Positions 1 to 7,781 of a stretch of 25,628 nucleotides of DNA are shown piece by piece; within the stretch, counting starts at the first letter, position 1; each line of letters begins with the position of its first letter. A program made the translations under genes and the position numbers. This DNA comes from Methanobacterium sp. PtaU1.Bin097 (GTDB lineage: Archaea; Methanobacteriota; Methanobacteria; Methanobacteriales; Methanobacteriaceae): contig MVQY01000127.1 of the NCBI GenBank assembly GCA_002067325.1, positions 1-25,628 of the forward strand, given 5' to 3'. Below the pieces are notes generated by a model. The model worked only from the letters and a program-made list of their open reading frames with translations. It was not told where the DNA came from and did no database searches.

Positions 1-345
1 ACTCCATCTGGAATTGGATTTAACAGACCAAATGTGCAAATGTCGGCATTCCCACCGTTACATAAAAGAGCTTATGTTCTCTCCGGTATCCCTATTAATC
101 GGGGAGTTATAAACTATGGTATATTTTTTAGTATTTTACCATATGGAAGTCCATATTTCAACTTTCCAGCAACAGAAAATGCATTTCTACTGTTCCTTGC
201 AGGATGCAGTGCAGTAAATTCTGATCGTGATGTGATAAATGAGAATGATGTAATTAAAGCTTATAAAACTTATTACAAGCTTTTAACAACCAATATTTCC
301 AGAATAGTTGATAGATTATTGGAAGAAAAATTTATGTCAAGATAA
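1..345 (+). CDS. Partial gene (3' end), unrecognised protein
   Basis: The frame is open from the left edge to a TAA at 343-345, so this is the C-terminal part (about 114 residues visible) of a gene that starts outside the window. An internal ATG at 34 has no clear ribosome binding site and is probably not the start. The visible protein has a hydrophobic, aromatic-rich stretch (GIFFSILPYG) and a short apolar segment (ENAFLLFLAGCSA), then a charged, probably helical C-terminus (VIKAYKTYYKLL and SRIVDRLLEEKF). I do not recognise a family. It converges with the glycosyltransferase gene, leaving only four bases between the two stops. It is likely real because the frame is open across the whole edge and has normal protein composition. 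Confidence 0.55.
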   Translation, partial: TPSGIGFNRPNVQMSAFPPLHKRAYVLSGIPINRGVINYGIFFSILPYGSPYFNFPATENAFLLFLAGCSAVNSDRDVINENDVIKAYKTYYKLLTTNISRIVDRLLEEKFMSR

Positions 346-349
346 ACCA

Positions 350-2083
350 CTACACAACCTTCCCACGAGAAGAACCCTTAATAACCACTTTCTCAGTCAC
401 ATTAAACTTCCTCTTAGGCTTCATTCCCAGTAACAGCTCAGTTTGCGCTTGTAAGTAGGGTAAAAATCCGAAGGTGAGCATGTTAACCATTATCGCCCCG
501 GTTTCTATGAAGTCCCAGACATGACGCCACCAGGGCCAACCTTCCGGTACGGGAATTATGTTGCGGCGGAGGATAACGATGGGTATATTTAACAGAGTGG
601 CCCCGAGAAGTATGTACCCTAATAAGCTGGGTATATTGTACGATACAGGGATTTCCAGAAACATCTTACTGAAAAAGTTTAATAAGGGAATCCCGAAGGT
701 GATGAGGTAAACCACCGTAAGGAAGAAGAGCTGATTATCAAAAAGAGTCCATAATATCCTTAAACGCTTTTTCAACGGTATTTTCCCATTGTAATAGAGA
801 CCCGCCAGGGTTATAGGGAATACGATTATACCCCAGCCCCAACGGTGCTGCTGATTGTAGAGGGAACGGTGGGTTTTAACGTAGCTCTCATTTTCCACGG
901 CGTCGTTATAGGTGGGAATGTAAACTTCTTCACCAGAAAAATCACCATCGAAACGGACCTTGGCATTCCAGTAAAATGCGGTGTCATCGTTTTCAATGTC
1001 GGGGCACCAGTAGTTAACATCTTCAACTGTTTTGAGGCTGACAGCATAGGATGACCAGGTATCCTTACTTTTCTTAAGGACGGTCCACCCGTGTAGAACT
1101 ACCAATGTCAGGGACGTGGAAAAAACCCGTACCAGGGCAGGTACACGCCAGAGATTGTTGTTGAAGGTGTGCACGGCACTGGAGTAGAATTTATGGTACC
1201 TGTTTTTGCTGCTCAGGAATTTGTAGGTGATGGCAGACATGTACTTCTTATGGGGGATCTGGTCGCAGTCGAAGGTGAACAGCAGATAGTCCTTAGAGTC
1301 TTCTCCCCTTTCTTTGATTTTCTGGACAAAGTGTCGAGTGGCCCAGTTGATGTTACCTCCCTTTATACCCATGACTTCTCCCTTGATATTTGCAGGATGA
1401 ACGTAGTAGATGATTTCCCTGAAATAGTGCCCATATTTTTGTTTGATATATTCGAAGTATTCGATGCACTGCTGGGCGTGTTTTTCTTCAATGGCCACCA
1501 CGAAGGATATCTTTTGGGTGTCTACGTCTGAATCTGCCCATCCTGCTACGGAAGGTTCTATGGTTTCCAGTCCTTCGTTGTATACGGGGTAAATTAATAC
1601 GTATTTCAATTTTTCGTATTCTTCCCTATATTCATTCTGGATTTTATCCATCCAGCCTACCTTGACATCATGCCGGGTCCTTTTAATACCAATCCAGAGG
1701 CCGTAAACAAAAAGAAACGCCCGGTATAACCAGTAAATCACTATGACTGTGATATATCCCACCAAGATATAGGGAATACTCATGAAGACTGCAATCAGCG
1801 GTGTAAGTATGAATATCCAGGTGAAAATACCAGGGATCATTTCAAAAATCCGTCTAATGCTTCCAGGGGTTTGGGTTGGGAATCCCATATGCCTATCTGC
1901 AGGGTTCACCTTATCGGGAGTAATTTGCTTTTTGGTCAATAAATCGTCTAAAATAGCTTTCGCTCTTTCTGATATTTCCTGTGAAATATGGTTAAATGCA
2001 ATTTTAGGATTTGGTGGCGGTAAAAATTCGGAAATAGTATCTGATTCGTCTTTAGTAAGGTTTTCTGAACACTTACTTTCCAA
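350..2083 (-). CDS. Membrane glycosyltransferase, GT2 / cellulose-synthase-like
   Basis: A 577-residue processive-type family 2 glycosyltransferase, expected to move sugars from nucleotide-sugar donors onto a surface polysaccharide or glycolipid at the cytoplasmic membrane. In order: a soluble N-terminus (1-80); two membrane segments (about 84-104 and 106-130); a cytoplasmic GT-A domain starting at YVLIYPVYNE (161-170); the DxD-type FDCDQ motif (D272, D274); an acidic IENDDTAF motif (about 363-370) that would hold the catalytic base; QxxRW (Q411, R414, W415); then further membrane segments (about 418-432, 450-470, 484-506, 526-546). DxD, the acidic motif and QxxRW together mark cellulose/hyaluronan/chitin-synthase-like enzymes. 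The start is a TTG at 2081-2083, chosen because GGGGGGTGA lies just upstream. No PilZ domain or partner subunit is seen, and the product cannot be predicted. Confidence 0.85.
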   Translation of the reverse strand: MESKCSENLTKDESDTISEFLPPPNPKIAFNHISQEISERAKAILDDLLTKKQITPDKVNPADRHMGFPTQTPGSIRRIFEMIPGIFTWIFILTPLIAVFMSIPYILVGYITVIVIYWLYRAFLFVYGLWIGIKRTRHDVKVGWMDKIQNEYREEYEKLKYVLIYPVYNEGLETIEPSVAGWADSDVDTQKISFVVAIEEKHAQQCIEYFEYIKQKYGHYFREIIYYVHPANIKGEVMGIKGGNINWATRHFVQKIKERGEDSKDYLLFTFDCDQIPHKKYMSAITYKFLSSKNRYHKFYSSAVHTFNNNLWRVPALVRVFSTSLTLVVLHGWTVLKKSKDTWSSYAVSLKTVEDVNYWCPDIENDDTAFYWNAKVRFDGDFSGEEVYIPTYNDAVENESYVKTHRSLYNQQHRWGWGIIVFPITLAGLYYNGKIPLKKRLRILWTLFDNQLFFLTVVYLITFGIPLLNFFSKMFLEIPVSYNIPSLLGYILLGATLLNIPIVILRRNIIPVPEGWPWWRHVWDFIETGAIMVNMLTFGFLPYLQAQTELLLGMKPKRKFNVTEKVVIKGSSRGKVV

Positions 2084-2103
2084 TCAGTCACCCCCCTTAT
2101 CAG

Positions 2104-2116
2104 TATAATTATATTA
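2104..2116 (+). promoter_or_regulatory. TATA-like box in the GT2/cbiE divergent gap
   Basis: TATAATTATATTA lies in the 93-bp gap between the divergent glycosyltransferase and cbiE genes. For cbiE it would place the transcript start near 2140, giving a leader of about 40 nt. It is nearly symmetric and could also serve the other strand, but that transcript would start too close to the TTG start codon to include its ribosome binding site. Confidence 0.35.
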
Positions 2117-2176
2117 GTCAGGGAATAAAATAATTACGGAAGCAGAGGTTTCCGCAAATTTTGAAGGTGCAATGAG

Positions 2177-2800
2177 ATGTCCAAACTATTCGTGGTTGGT
2201 ATTGGCCCCGGTTCAGAGGATTATCTGACTTTTAAGGCCAAAAAGATCGTTGATTCAGTGGAAGTTCTCATCGGAAGTAGAAGGGCGTTGGAATTATTCT
2301 CGGAGACGACTGGAGAGAAAATAGAGTTGGATCCTAAGAATATGGAGAAAGGCTTCGGGCATGCCATTTCAGAGGTTAGAAAAGGTAAATCTGTAGCTCT
2401 ACTTTCAACGGGAGATCCAGGATTTTCTGGGATTTTAAAACCAGTTTTAGACTTATCAGGTAATTTAGATGTGGAAGTGGTTCCGGGTATAAGCTCTATC
2501 CAGCTATGCGCCGCGAAACTGGAAATTTCATGGGATGAAGCGAATTTAGTAACTTTACACGGAAAAGGAGTTTCTTCCCAGTTATTAGAAGCATTGGAGA
2601 ATGATAAACCCACTATGGTACTTCCTAATTTTAATGTGAAAGAAGTAGCTGAATTTTTACTCGATAATAGCATTGATCCCCAGAGAGAAGTTGCTATCTG
2701 TGAAAGGTTAAGCTATCCTGATGAAAGGATGGTGAAAACGACCCTGTTGGATGTTTTAAATGAAAATTTCAGCTATATGTGTGTGATGGTCATATTTTAA
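2177..2800 (+). CDS. cbiE: Cobalt-precorrin-7 (C5)-methyltransferase CbiE
   Basis: A 207-residue tetrapyrrole (corrin/porphyrin) methylase. CbiE transfers a methyl group from S-adenosylmethionine to C5 of the corrin ring in anaerobic cobalamin synthesis, the route that feeds methanogen corrinoids. Family signs are the N-terminal glycine-rich loop VGIGPGSEDYLT (about 7-18), the STGDPGFSG loop (about 77-85) and VPGISSIQ (about 101-108). The length fits CbiE alone. The CbiT (C15 methylase/decarboxylase) domain, fused to CbiE in bacterial CobL, is absent here and not in the window. GGTG at 2166-2169 precedes the ATG at 2177; an ATG at 2172 is out of frame. No other cobalamin genes are near. It converges on the cupin gene with one base between stops. 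CbiE is favoured over other members of the methylase superfamily by the overall pattern and size. Confidence 0.86.
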   Translation: MSKLFVVGIGPGSEDYLTFKAKKIVDSVEVLIGSRRALELFSETTGEKIELDPKNMEKGFGHAISEVRKGKSVALLSTGDPGFSGILKPVLDLSGNLDVEVVPGISSIQLCAAKLEISWDEANLVTLHGKGVSSQLLEALENDKPTMVLPNFNVKEVAEFLLDNSIDPQREVAICERLSYPDERMVKTTLLDVLNENFSYMCVMVIF

Positions 2801-2801
2801 A

Positions 2802-3173
2802 TTATTTAGTTAATTCTTCGTCTCCGGCATTCCATGGGGGATTAACCATACATAAAAACTTCAAATCAGTATCTCCAATATTTTCAATCCATTGAACCGA
2901 ACCTGGAGGTATATAAATAGCCTGATTGGGAACAACTTCTTCTGATTCATTTTCTATATGCATAAAGCCTTTACCCTCCAGTATGAAATATACTTCCACC
3001 GATAATTTCATTCGGTGTGGCAGGGAAGATTCTCCTGGTTTTAGAATGGCATGGGCAATGCTGAAGTTCATTTTTAAGTCATTTTTTTCCCTTTTTGGAT
3101 GTAATAGTTCACATATAAGGGTTTCGTCCAGTGCCTTGAAATATTTGCAGTTGTCAGTTGTTTTAATAATCAT
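2802..3173 (-). CDS. Small single-domain cupin protein with a changed metal site
   Basis: A 123-residue single cupin barrel. Both cupin motifs can be read: motif 1 from G47 through H53, E60 and G67 (GESSLPHRMKLSVEVYF), and motif 2 as P89-P-G91...N98 (IPPGSVQWIEN). Two canonical metal ligands differ: the second His of motif 1 is M55 and the His of motif 2 is Q94, while H53 and E60 remain. Metal binding may therefore be weak or altered. Small cupins of this kind act as isomerases, dioxygenases or sugar/ligand-binding proteins, and the sequence does not show which. The ATG start is preceded by GAAGG. It is transcribed towards cbiE and away from lemA, sharing an AT-rich promoter gap with lemA. 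Confidence 0.78.
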   Translation of the reverse strand: MIIKTTDNCKYFKALDETLICELLHPKREKNDLKMNFSIAHAILKPGESSLPHRMKLSVEVYFILEGKGFMHIENESEEVVPNQAIYIPPGSVQWIENIGDTDLKFLCMVNPPWNAGDEELTK

Positions 3174-3200
3174 ATTAACCTTCTACTAAACTTGTATGAA

Positions 3201-3212
3201 TTATATATAAAT
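3201..3212 (+). promoter_or_regulatory. TATA box of the lemA-DUF2207 operon
   Basis: TTATATATAAAT matches the archaeal TATA box well. It predicts a transcript start near 3230-3237, giving a leader of about 20-30 nt that still contains the GAGGTGA ribosome binding site at 3247-3253. The box is nearly symmetric and could also drive the divergent cupin gene. Confidence 0.55.
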
Positions 3213-3257
3213 TTAAATAGATGTAAAGGAAATAAACATTGTCATAGAGGTGAGGAA

Positions 3258-3818
3258 ATGCTAACATTAATTATTGGTATAATAGTACTAATCATAGTAA
3301 TTGGAATAGTAGTGTATTTTGTTGCAATTTACAACAGCCTGATAAATCTGAGAAACCGGGTTAAGAACGCCTGGTCCCAGATAGATGTTCAGCTTAAAAG
3401 GAGAACTGACCTTATACCTAACCTGGTGGAGACAGTTAAAGGTTATGCAGCACATGAAAAGGGTGTTTTTGAAAACGTCACCAAGGCACGGGCCGGTTTG
3501 ATGAATGCTCAGACACCACAGGAGAATGCGCAGGCAAATAACATGCTGACAGATGCGCTTAAATCTCTTTTTGCCGTTGCAGAAAACTACCCTACTTTGG
3601 TGGCCAGCCAGAACTTCCAAGACTTACAGAGACAGCTATCAGAAACCGAAGATAAAATCGCCTACTCCAGACAGTTTTACAACGACACGGTTTTGATGTA
3701 TAACAATAAAATCCAGATGTTCCCCAGCAACTTAGTGGCCAACCAATTCAATTTCCAGGAAGAAGAATTCTTTGAAGCACCGGAAGCCGAAAGAGAAGTT
3801 CCAGAAGTTAAATTTTAA
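3258..3818 (+). CDS. lemA: LemA family membrane-anchored protein
   Basis: A 186-residue LemA protein. It has one N-terminal membrane helix (about residues 3-25), then the family core NLRNRVKNAWSQIDVQLKRR, DLIPNLVETVKGYAAHEK, ENYPTLVASQNFQDLQ and ETEDKIAYSRQFYND, which folds as a long helical bundle, and ends in an acidic tail. The function of LemA is not firmly known; it is a membrane-anchored helical protein often encoded beside DUF2207 or TPM-domain genes. The open frame extends upstream to an ATG at 3192, but that would add a charged stretch before the membrane helix. The ATG at 3258 is correctly spaced after GAGGTGA and is chosen. The gene is the first of a three-gene cluster; 20 nt separate it from the next start. 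Confidence 0.9.
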   Translation: MLTLIIGIIVLIIVIGIVVYFVAIYNSLINLRNRVKNAWSQIDVQLKRRTDLIPNLVETVKGYAAHEKGVFENVTKARAGLMNAQTPQENAQANNMLTDALKSLFAVAENYPTLVASQNFQDLQRQLSETEDKIAYSRQFYNDTVLMYNNKIQMFPSNLVANQFNFQEEEFFEAPEAEREVPEVKF

Positions 3819-3838
3819 TCAATTTTATGGGGGATTGG

Positions 3839-5644
3839 ATGAAGGATAAAAAATTCTGGCTCTCGGTATTAATTATCTCACTATTGATTTCAGCGGGTTT
3901 AGGGGTTGTTTCTGCTCAAGACAGAAGCTACACCATACCCTATATAAATATGGACCTTTATCCTCAGGAGGATGGAGCACTCCATGTTAAAGAAACCCTC
4001 CATTACTCTTTCTCAGGGACTTATAATGGAATATACAGGGATATACCTATAAGCGGTGATCAGCAGCTTCAAAATATAAATGTATCATCACAGGGTGCTT
4101 ACTCTAGATTTGAAGTAAGTCCTTACGGTAATAACCAGAGGATAAAGGTTTATCTTTATTCTGATCCCGAAATGACCACTCCTATCACCGATAAAGATGT
4201 GGATGTAACTATAGAATACGATTTTATCCATGTCATTAAATTTTACAATGATATCGCCGAATTACATTACAAACTGATTGGAGAGGATTGGGAGGTAGAC
4301 ATAGGCCAGGTTAATGCCAATATCCATCTGAATTCCAGTGAAGGTGTGAAGTACTGGTTAAGCCCACCGTATTACACTGAAAATTCCAGCTGGCAGGGTA
4401 ACACCCTCCAGTTAACCAGTAAAACTGTGCCTACCGGCGAGTTTTATGAACTGAGGATGGTCATACCCAAAAACCAGTTTCAAGATAACCCCACCAACGG
4501 TACGATCATCAACCAGGATGGTCTGGCTGAAATTGAACAAATTCAAAACGATTATCAAAACGAAATAGACTCTCAAACATTTCTTTATTCCCTGATATCA
4601 GTGTTGATGTTATTGGCCTGTTTCATCCCTTTGATACTTTATTTACGTTATGGTAGAGAGCCTAAAATAGATTACCAGGGGGAATATGAGCGTGATATAC
4701 CAACGGACGATCCTCCTGCCGTTGTTAATGCTATTTGCGGGCCTGGGTTCTCTAAAAAAATTGGAGAACCTGATATGGATGGTTTTAAGGCCACAATTAT
4801 GGATTTAATCGATAGAAAATATCTGCTTTTCCATTCTGATCCATCTGCAAAGGAAGATGTTGGTTTATCTGGTGAAATGTCCTTTAAAATTAACCAGGAC
4901 ATGGATAGATCTAAACTTAAGAATTTTGAATTAGATGTACTACGTTTCCTGGAGGGTTATGAAAAAGGGGGAGTAATATCTTTGGATGACATTTCTGATG
5001 ACCTGTCCGACCAGTCCGGTGCGAAATCCTTTAGGTTGACCTTCGACGGTTGGAGATCATCTATTAAAAAAAGTTATCTTAACAACGACGTACTTAAAAA
5101 GATATTCAACAAGAAAGGAGATACTTATTTAAAGGCATTTGGATATGGAGCTTTAATACTAGCTGCAATAGTATTTTACTTCAGCCTTAACAGCCCCTTA
5201 CCTGGAGCCACCTGGGCCTTTTATTCCTCCATCATATTAGGAATAGTGGCCATAATATCCTTAATCATGCCTCAAGGAATCGCTGGACAATGGACCACCT
5301 ATGGTGAAGAATACGATGCCAAATGGCGAAACTTCAAGAAATACATCCAGGATTTCAGTTTAATAAAGGAATATCCGCCCGAATCTGTTGCCATATGGAA
5401 TAAATATCTAGTTTACGCTACAGCTTTAGGTGTTGCTGATGCCGTCCGTAAGGCCATGGAACTATCACTCCCCCAGGATCAATTAGATGGTAGTGATATA
5501 TACGTGTTCCATTATTACGGTGGATACGCTCTACTTTCCACTTCACTGCATAGTGGAATGACCACTGGAACTTCAGGAAGCAGCGGAGGAGGAGTCGGTG
5601 GTGTCGGCGGCGGATCCGGTGGAGGTGGAGGAGGGGCCTTTTAG
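3839..5644 (+). CDS. DUF2207 predicted membrane protein, copy 1
   Basis: About 601 residues. In order: an N-terminal signal/anchor helix ending near GVVSAQ; an extracytoplasmic beta-rich domain beginning SYTIPYINMDLYPQEDG; a membrane helix (about 250-270, LYSLISVLMLLACFIPLILYL); a cytoplasmic domain starting YGREPKIDY; a pair of helices (about 435-485); and a C-terminal region ending in a glycine-rich tail (GGGSGGGGGGAF). This is the DUF2207 layout, whose function is unknown. The open frame begins at an ATG at 3827, but GGGGGATTGG lies between that codon and the ATG at 3839 and would serve as the ribosome binding site for the latter, so 3839 is used. Copy 2 downstream shares most of the sequence. 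The cytoplasmic middle section of this copy is acid-rich (SLDDISDDLSDQ), unlike the basic equivalent in copy 2. Confidence 0.88.
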   Translation: MKDKKFWLSVLIISLLISAGLGVVSAQDRSYTIPYINMDLYPQEDGALHVKETLHYSFSGTYNGIYRDIPISGDQQLQNINVSSQGAYSRFEVSPYGNNQRIKVYLYSDPEMTTPITDKDVDVTIEYDFIHVIKFYNDIAELHYKLIGEDWEVDIGQVNANIHLNSSEGVKYWLSPPYYTENSSWQGNTLQLTSKTVPTGEFYELRMVIPKNQFQDNPTNGTIINQDGLAEIEQIQNDYQNEIDSQTFLYSLISVLMLLACFIPLILYLRYGREPKIDYQGEYERDIPTDDPPAVVNAICGPGFSKKIGEPDMDGFKATIMDLIDRKYLLFHSDPSAKEDVGLSGEMSFKINQDMDRSKLKNFELDVLRFLEGYEKGGVISLDDISDDLSDQSGAKSFRLTFDGWRSSIKKSYLNNDVLKKIFNKKGDTYLKAFGYGALILAAIVFYFSLNSPLPGATWAFYSSIILGIVAIISLIMPQGIAGQWTTYGEEYDAKWRNFKKYIQDFSLIKEYPPESVAIWNKYLVYATALGVADAVRKAMELSLPQDQLDGSDIYVFHYYGGYALLSTSLHSGMTTGTSGSSGGGVGGVGGGSGGGGGGAF

Positions 5645-5666
5645 GATTCCTCCAAACCTTATTTTT
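5609..5666 (+). repeat. 58-bp perfect direct repeat, copy 1
   Basis: This stretch is identical to 7491-7548, base for base, at an offset of 1882 bp. It covers the last codons of the Gly-rich tail, the TAG stop and the following hairpin and T tract. The flanks on both sides differ, and the coding parts of the two genes are well diverged at the nucleotide level. Confidence 0.9.
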
Positions 5667-5672
5667 TATTTT
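5627..5672 (+). terminator. Hairpin plus T-run at the end of DUF2207 copy 1
   Basis: GGAGGA (5627-5632) pairs with TCCTCC (5648-5653) around the stop codon, and is followed by a T-rich tract from 5659. The same element follows copy 2. It may end or attenuate transcription between the two paralogues, or stabilise the 3' end of the mRNA. Confidence 0.45.
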
Positions 5673-5702
5673 AATGAATTCATTTCAGTCAGATGAGTAT
5701 CT

Positions 5703-7526
5703 ATGGTTGATAAAATCTATTTGTCAGTATTTATTACTTTCCTGTTATTATCAGCCGGTTTAGGTGCTGCTTCAGCAGCAGCTGATAGAAGCTACACCAT
5801 ACCCTTTATCAACATGGATCTTTATCCCCAGGAAGATGGGACGTTACACGTTAAAGAAACCCTTCATTACTCTTTTGAAGGGACTTATAACGGAATATAT
5901 AGGGACATACCAATAGGTGCTAATCAGCACATCCAAAATATAAAAGTATCTTCAGATGGTGCATACTCCCATTTTGAAGAGATTAATAACGGTAATAACA
6001 AAAGGATAAAGGTTTATCTTTACTCTGATCCCCAGATGACAACTCCCATCACCGATAGAGATGTAGATGTAGTTATAGAATACGATTTTGTACATGTTAT
6101 CAAATTTTACAACGACATAGCTGAATTACACTATAAACTTATTGGAGAGTGGTGGGAGGTAGATATAGGACAAATTAACGCCTATATCCATCTTAAATCC
6201 AATGATGGGGTTAAATACTGGTTGAATCCACCATACTATAATGGAAATTCCAGCTGGCAGGGCAATACTCTATATGTATCTAGTGAAAATGTTCCCCGTG
6301 GCCACTTTTATGAGATAAGGATGGTCATGCCCAAAGACCAGTTTCAAGCCAACCCCACAGGTGGTGCAATCATCAATCAGAACGGTTTAGCTGAAATTGA
6401 AAAGGTTCAAAGTGATTATCAAAATTTATTAAACTTCAAAACCTTTTTTTACCAAGTGTTAACGGTTATAATGCTTTTAATATGTTTAATTCCCATAGTA
6501 ATATATTTGATTTATGGTAGGGAGCCTAAAATAGATTATAGAGCAGAATACGAGCGAGACATACCCACTGATGATCCACCCGCCATCGTCAATGCCATTT
6601 GCGGATCCTCGAAGGTGGGAGAACCAAATAAGGATGGCTTTAAAGCGACAATAATGGATTTAATCGATAGAAAATACATACTTTTCAGCGCAAAGAAGTC
6701 AAACAAGGAAGATTATTCTTTAAAGGGTGAACATAAATTGTTCTTTAAAATCAACCATAAAATGCGCACATCTAAGCTTAAAAAATTCGAAAAAGAGATA
6801 ATAAAATTCTTGAGATGTTACGAAAGAAAGGGAAAAATATCCCTAGATGAAATTTCTGAAGGCATAACTCATCATAAAAGAGCTCAATCATTCGCGGAAA
6901 CATATTATAATTGGAAAGACATTATAAGAGAAGATTTTGTCACTGACGATGAGCTTAAGAAGATGTTCAACAAGAGGGGTGATACCTATTTAAAGATGTA
7001 TGCGGTAGCAACGATGATATTAGCAGTATTTGTATTTTTATGCACAGTCGTTGATCACCTTCCTGCAGCCCGTTGGCCCTTGATATCTTCCCTAATTTTA
7101 GAAATAGTGGCCATACTATCCTTTTTCCTACCTCAGAGGATCGCTGGTCAATGGACCACCTATGGTGAGGAGTACGATGCTAAATGGCAGAACTTCGAGA
7201 GATACATCCAGGATTTCAGCCTTATAAAAGAATATCCTCCTGAATCTGTTGTGATATGGAATAAATATTTGGTATATGCCACTGCGCTAGGTGTTGCAAA
7301 AGCCGTACTCAAAGTCATGGAGAAATCACTGCCTAAGGATCAAATAGAAAGTAGTGAGATCTACCGCTTCCATTACTATGGTGGATACTACATGCTGTCA
7401 AATGCAATAGGTGTTGGAATAGACACTACATCTACAGGAAACGGATACAGTGGAGGATTTGGTGGCGGAGGTGGCGTAGGAGGTGTCGGTGGCGGATCCG
7501 GTGGAGGTGGAGGAGGGGCCTTTTAG
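5703..7526 (+). CDS. DUF2207 predicted membrane protein, copy 2
   Basis: A 607-residue tandem paralogue of the preceding gene, aligned along its whole length: signal/anchor helix ending SAAAD, SYTIPFINMDLYPQEDG, membrane helix (about 250-270), YGREPKIDY, then AGQWTTYGEEYDAKW and the Gly-rich tail GGGSGGGGGGAF. The cytoplasmic middle section is strongly basic here (KKSNKEDYSLKGEHK, HKMRTSKLKKFEKEIIKFLR), where copy 1 is acidic. The copies may thus have split roles or bind each other; that is inference. The function of the family is unknown, with LemA linkage suggesting an envelope role. The ATG at 5703 has only a weak upstream site (GATGAG). An ATG at 5693 is out of frame and closes quickly. 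The spacer to copy 1 is 58 bp and contains copy 1's terminator-like hairpin. Confidence 0.87.
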   Translation: MVDKIYLSVFITFLLLSAGLGAASAAADRSYTIPFINMDLYPQEDGTLHVKETLHYSFEGTYNGIYRDIPIGANQHIQNIKVSSDGAYSHFEEINNGNNKRIKVYLYSDPQMTTPITDRDVDVVIEYDFVHVIKFYNDIAELHYKLIGEWWEVDIGQINAYIHLKSNDGVKYWLNPPYYNGNSSWQGNTLYVSSENVPRGHFYEIRMVMPKDQFQANPTGGAIINQNGLAEIEKVQSDYQNLLNFKTFFYQVLTVIMLLICLIPIVIYLIYGREPKIDYRAEYERDIPTDDPPAIVNAICGSSKVGEPNKDGFKATIMDLIDRKYILFSAKKSNKEDYSLKGEHKLFFKINHKMRTSKLKKFEKEIIKFLRCYERKGKISLDEISEGITHHKRAQSFAETYYNWKDIIREDFVTDDELKKMFNKRGDTYLKMYAVATMILAVFVFLCTVVDHLPAARWPLISSLILEIVAILSFFLPQRIAGQWTTYGEEYDAKWQNFERYIQDFSLIKEYPPESVVIWNKYLVYATALGVAKAVLKVMEKSLPKDQIESSEIYRFHYYGGYYMLSNAIGVGIDTTSTGNGYSGGFGGGGGVGGVGGGSGGGGGGAF

Positions 7527-7548
7527 GATTCCTCCAAACCTTATTTTT
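7491..7548 (+). repeat. 58-bp perfect direct repeat, copy 2
   Basis: Identical to 5609-5666. It runs from inside the Gly-rich codons, across the stop and into the T tract. Identity ends where the first T-run differs in length (six versus five). Confidence 0.9.
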
Positions 7549-7555
7549 ATTTTTT
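7509..7555 (+). terminator. Hairpin plus T-run at the end of DUF2207 copy 2
   Basis: The same GGAGGA/TCCTCC stem (7509-7514 with 7530-7535) around the stop codon, followed by TTATTTTTATTTTTT. It probably marks the end of the lemA-DUF2207 transcript; a 255-bp gap follows before trkH. Confidence 0.5.
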
Positions 7556-7634
7556 ACAATTTTGTTTATTATCCAGTTATTTTTGGATCAATGAAACACA
7601 GAGAATTTTTATCCTTGGTTTTTCCAGTCGAAAA

Positions 7635-7646
7635 TTATATATATTT
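7635..7646 (+). promoter_or_regulatory. Candidate TATA box upstream of trkH
   Basis: TTATATATATTT lies in the 255-bp gap between DUF2207 copy 2 and trkH and would give a leader of roughly 110 nt. GTTTAAAAATAG at about 7667-7678 is a second possibility. Apart from these and the copy 2 terminator, I see nothing defined in this gap. Confidence 0.35.
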
Positions 7647-7781
7647 GGCTGATCTATCTTAAAGAGTTTAAAAATAGTATATGGACACCTAATGATCTAT
7701 TAGTTTTTTTTTAAACGGTCCATTTAACCGCTTTCAACTGCTAAAAGTTTGTTTTAAATTAAAAGACAAAGGGGTTTTTAA

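Noticed and set aside
1169..1531. Open frame of 120 codons antisense to the glycosyltransferase
   Set aside because: Inside the conserved GT-A domain on the other strand, with no independent promoter or ribosome binding site.
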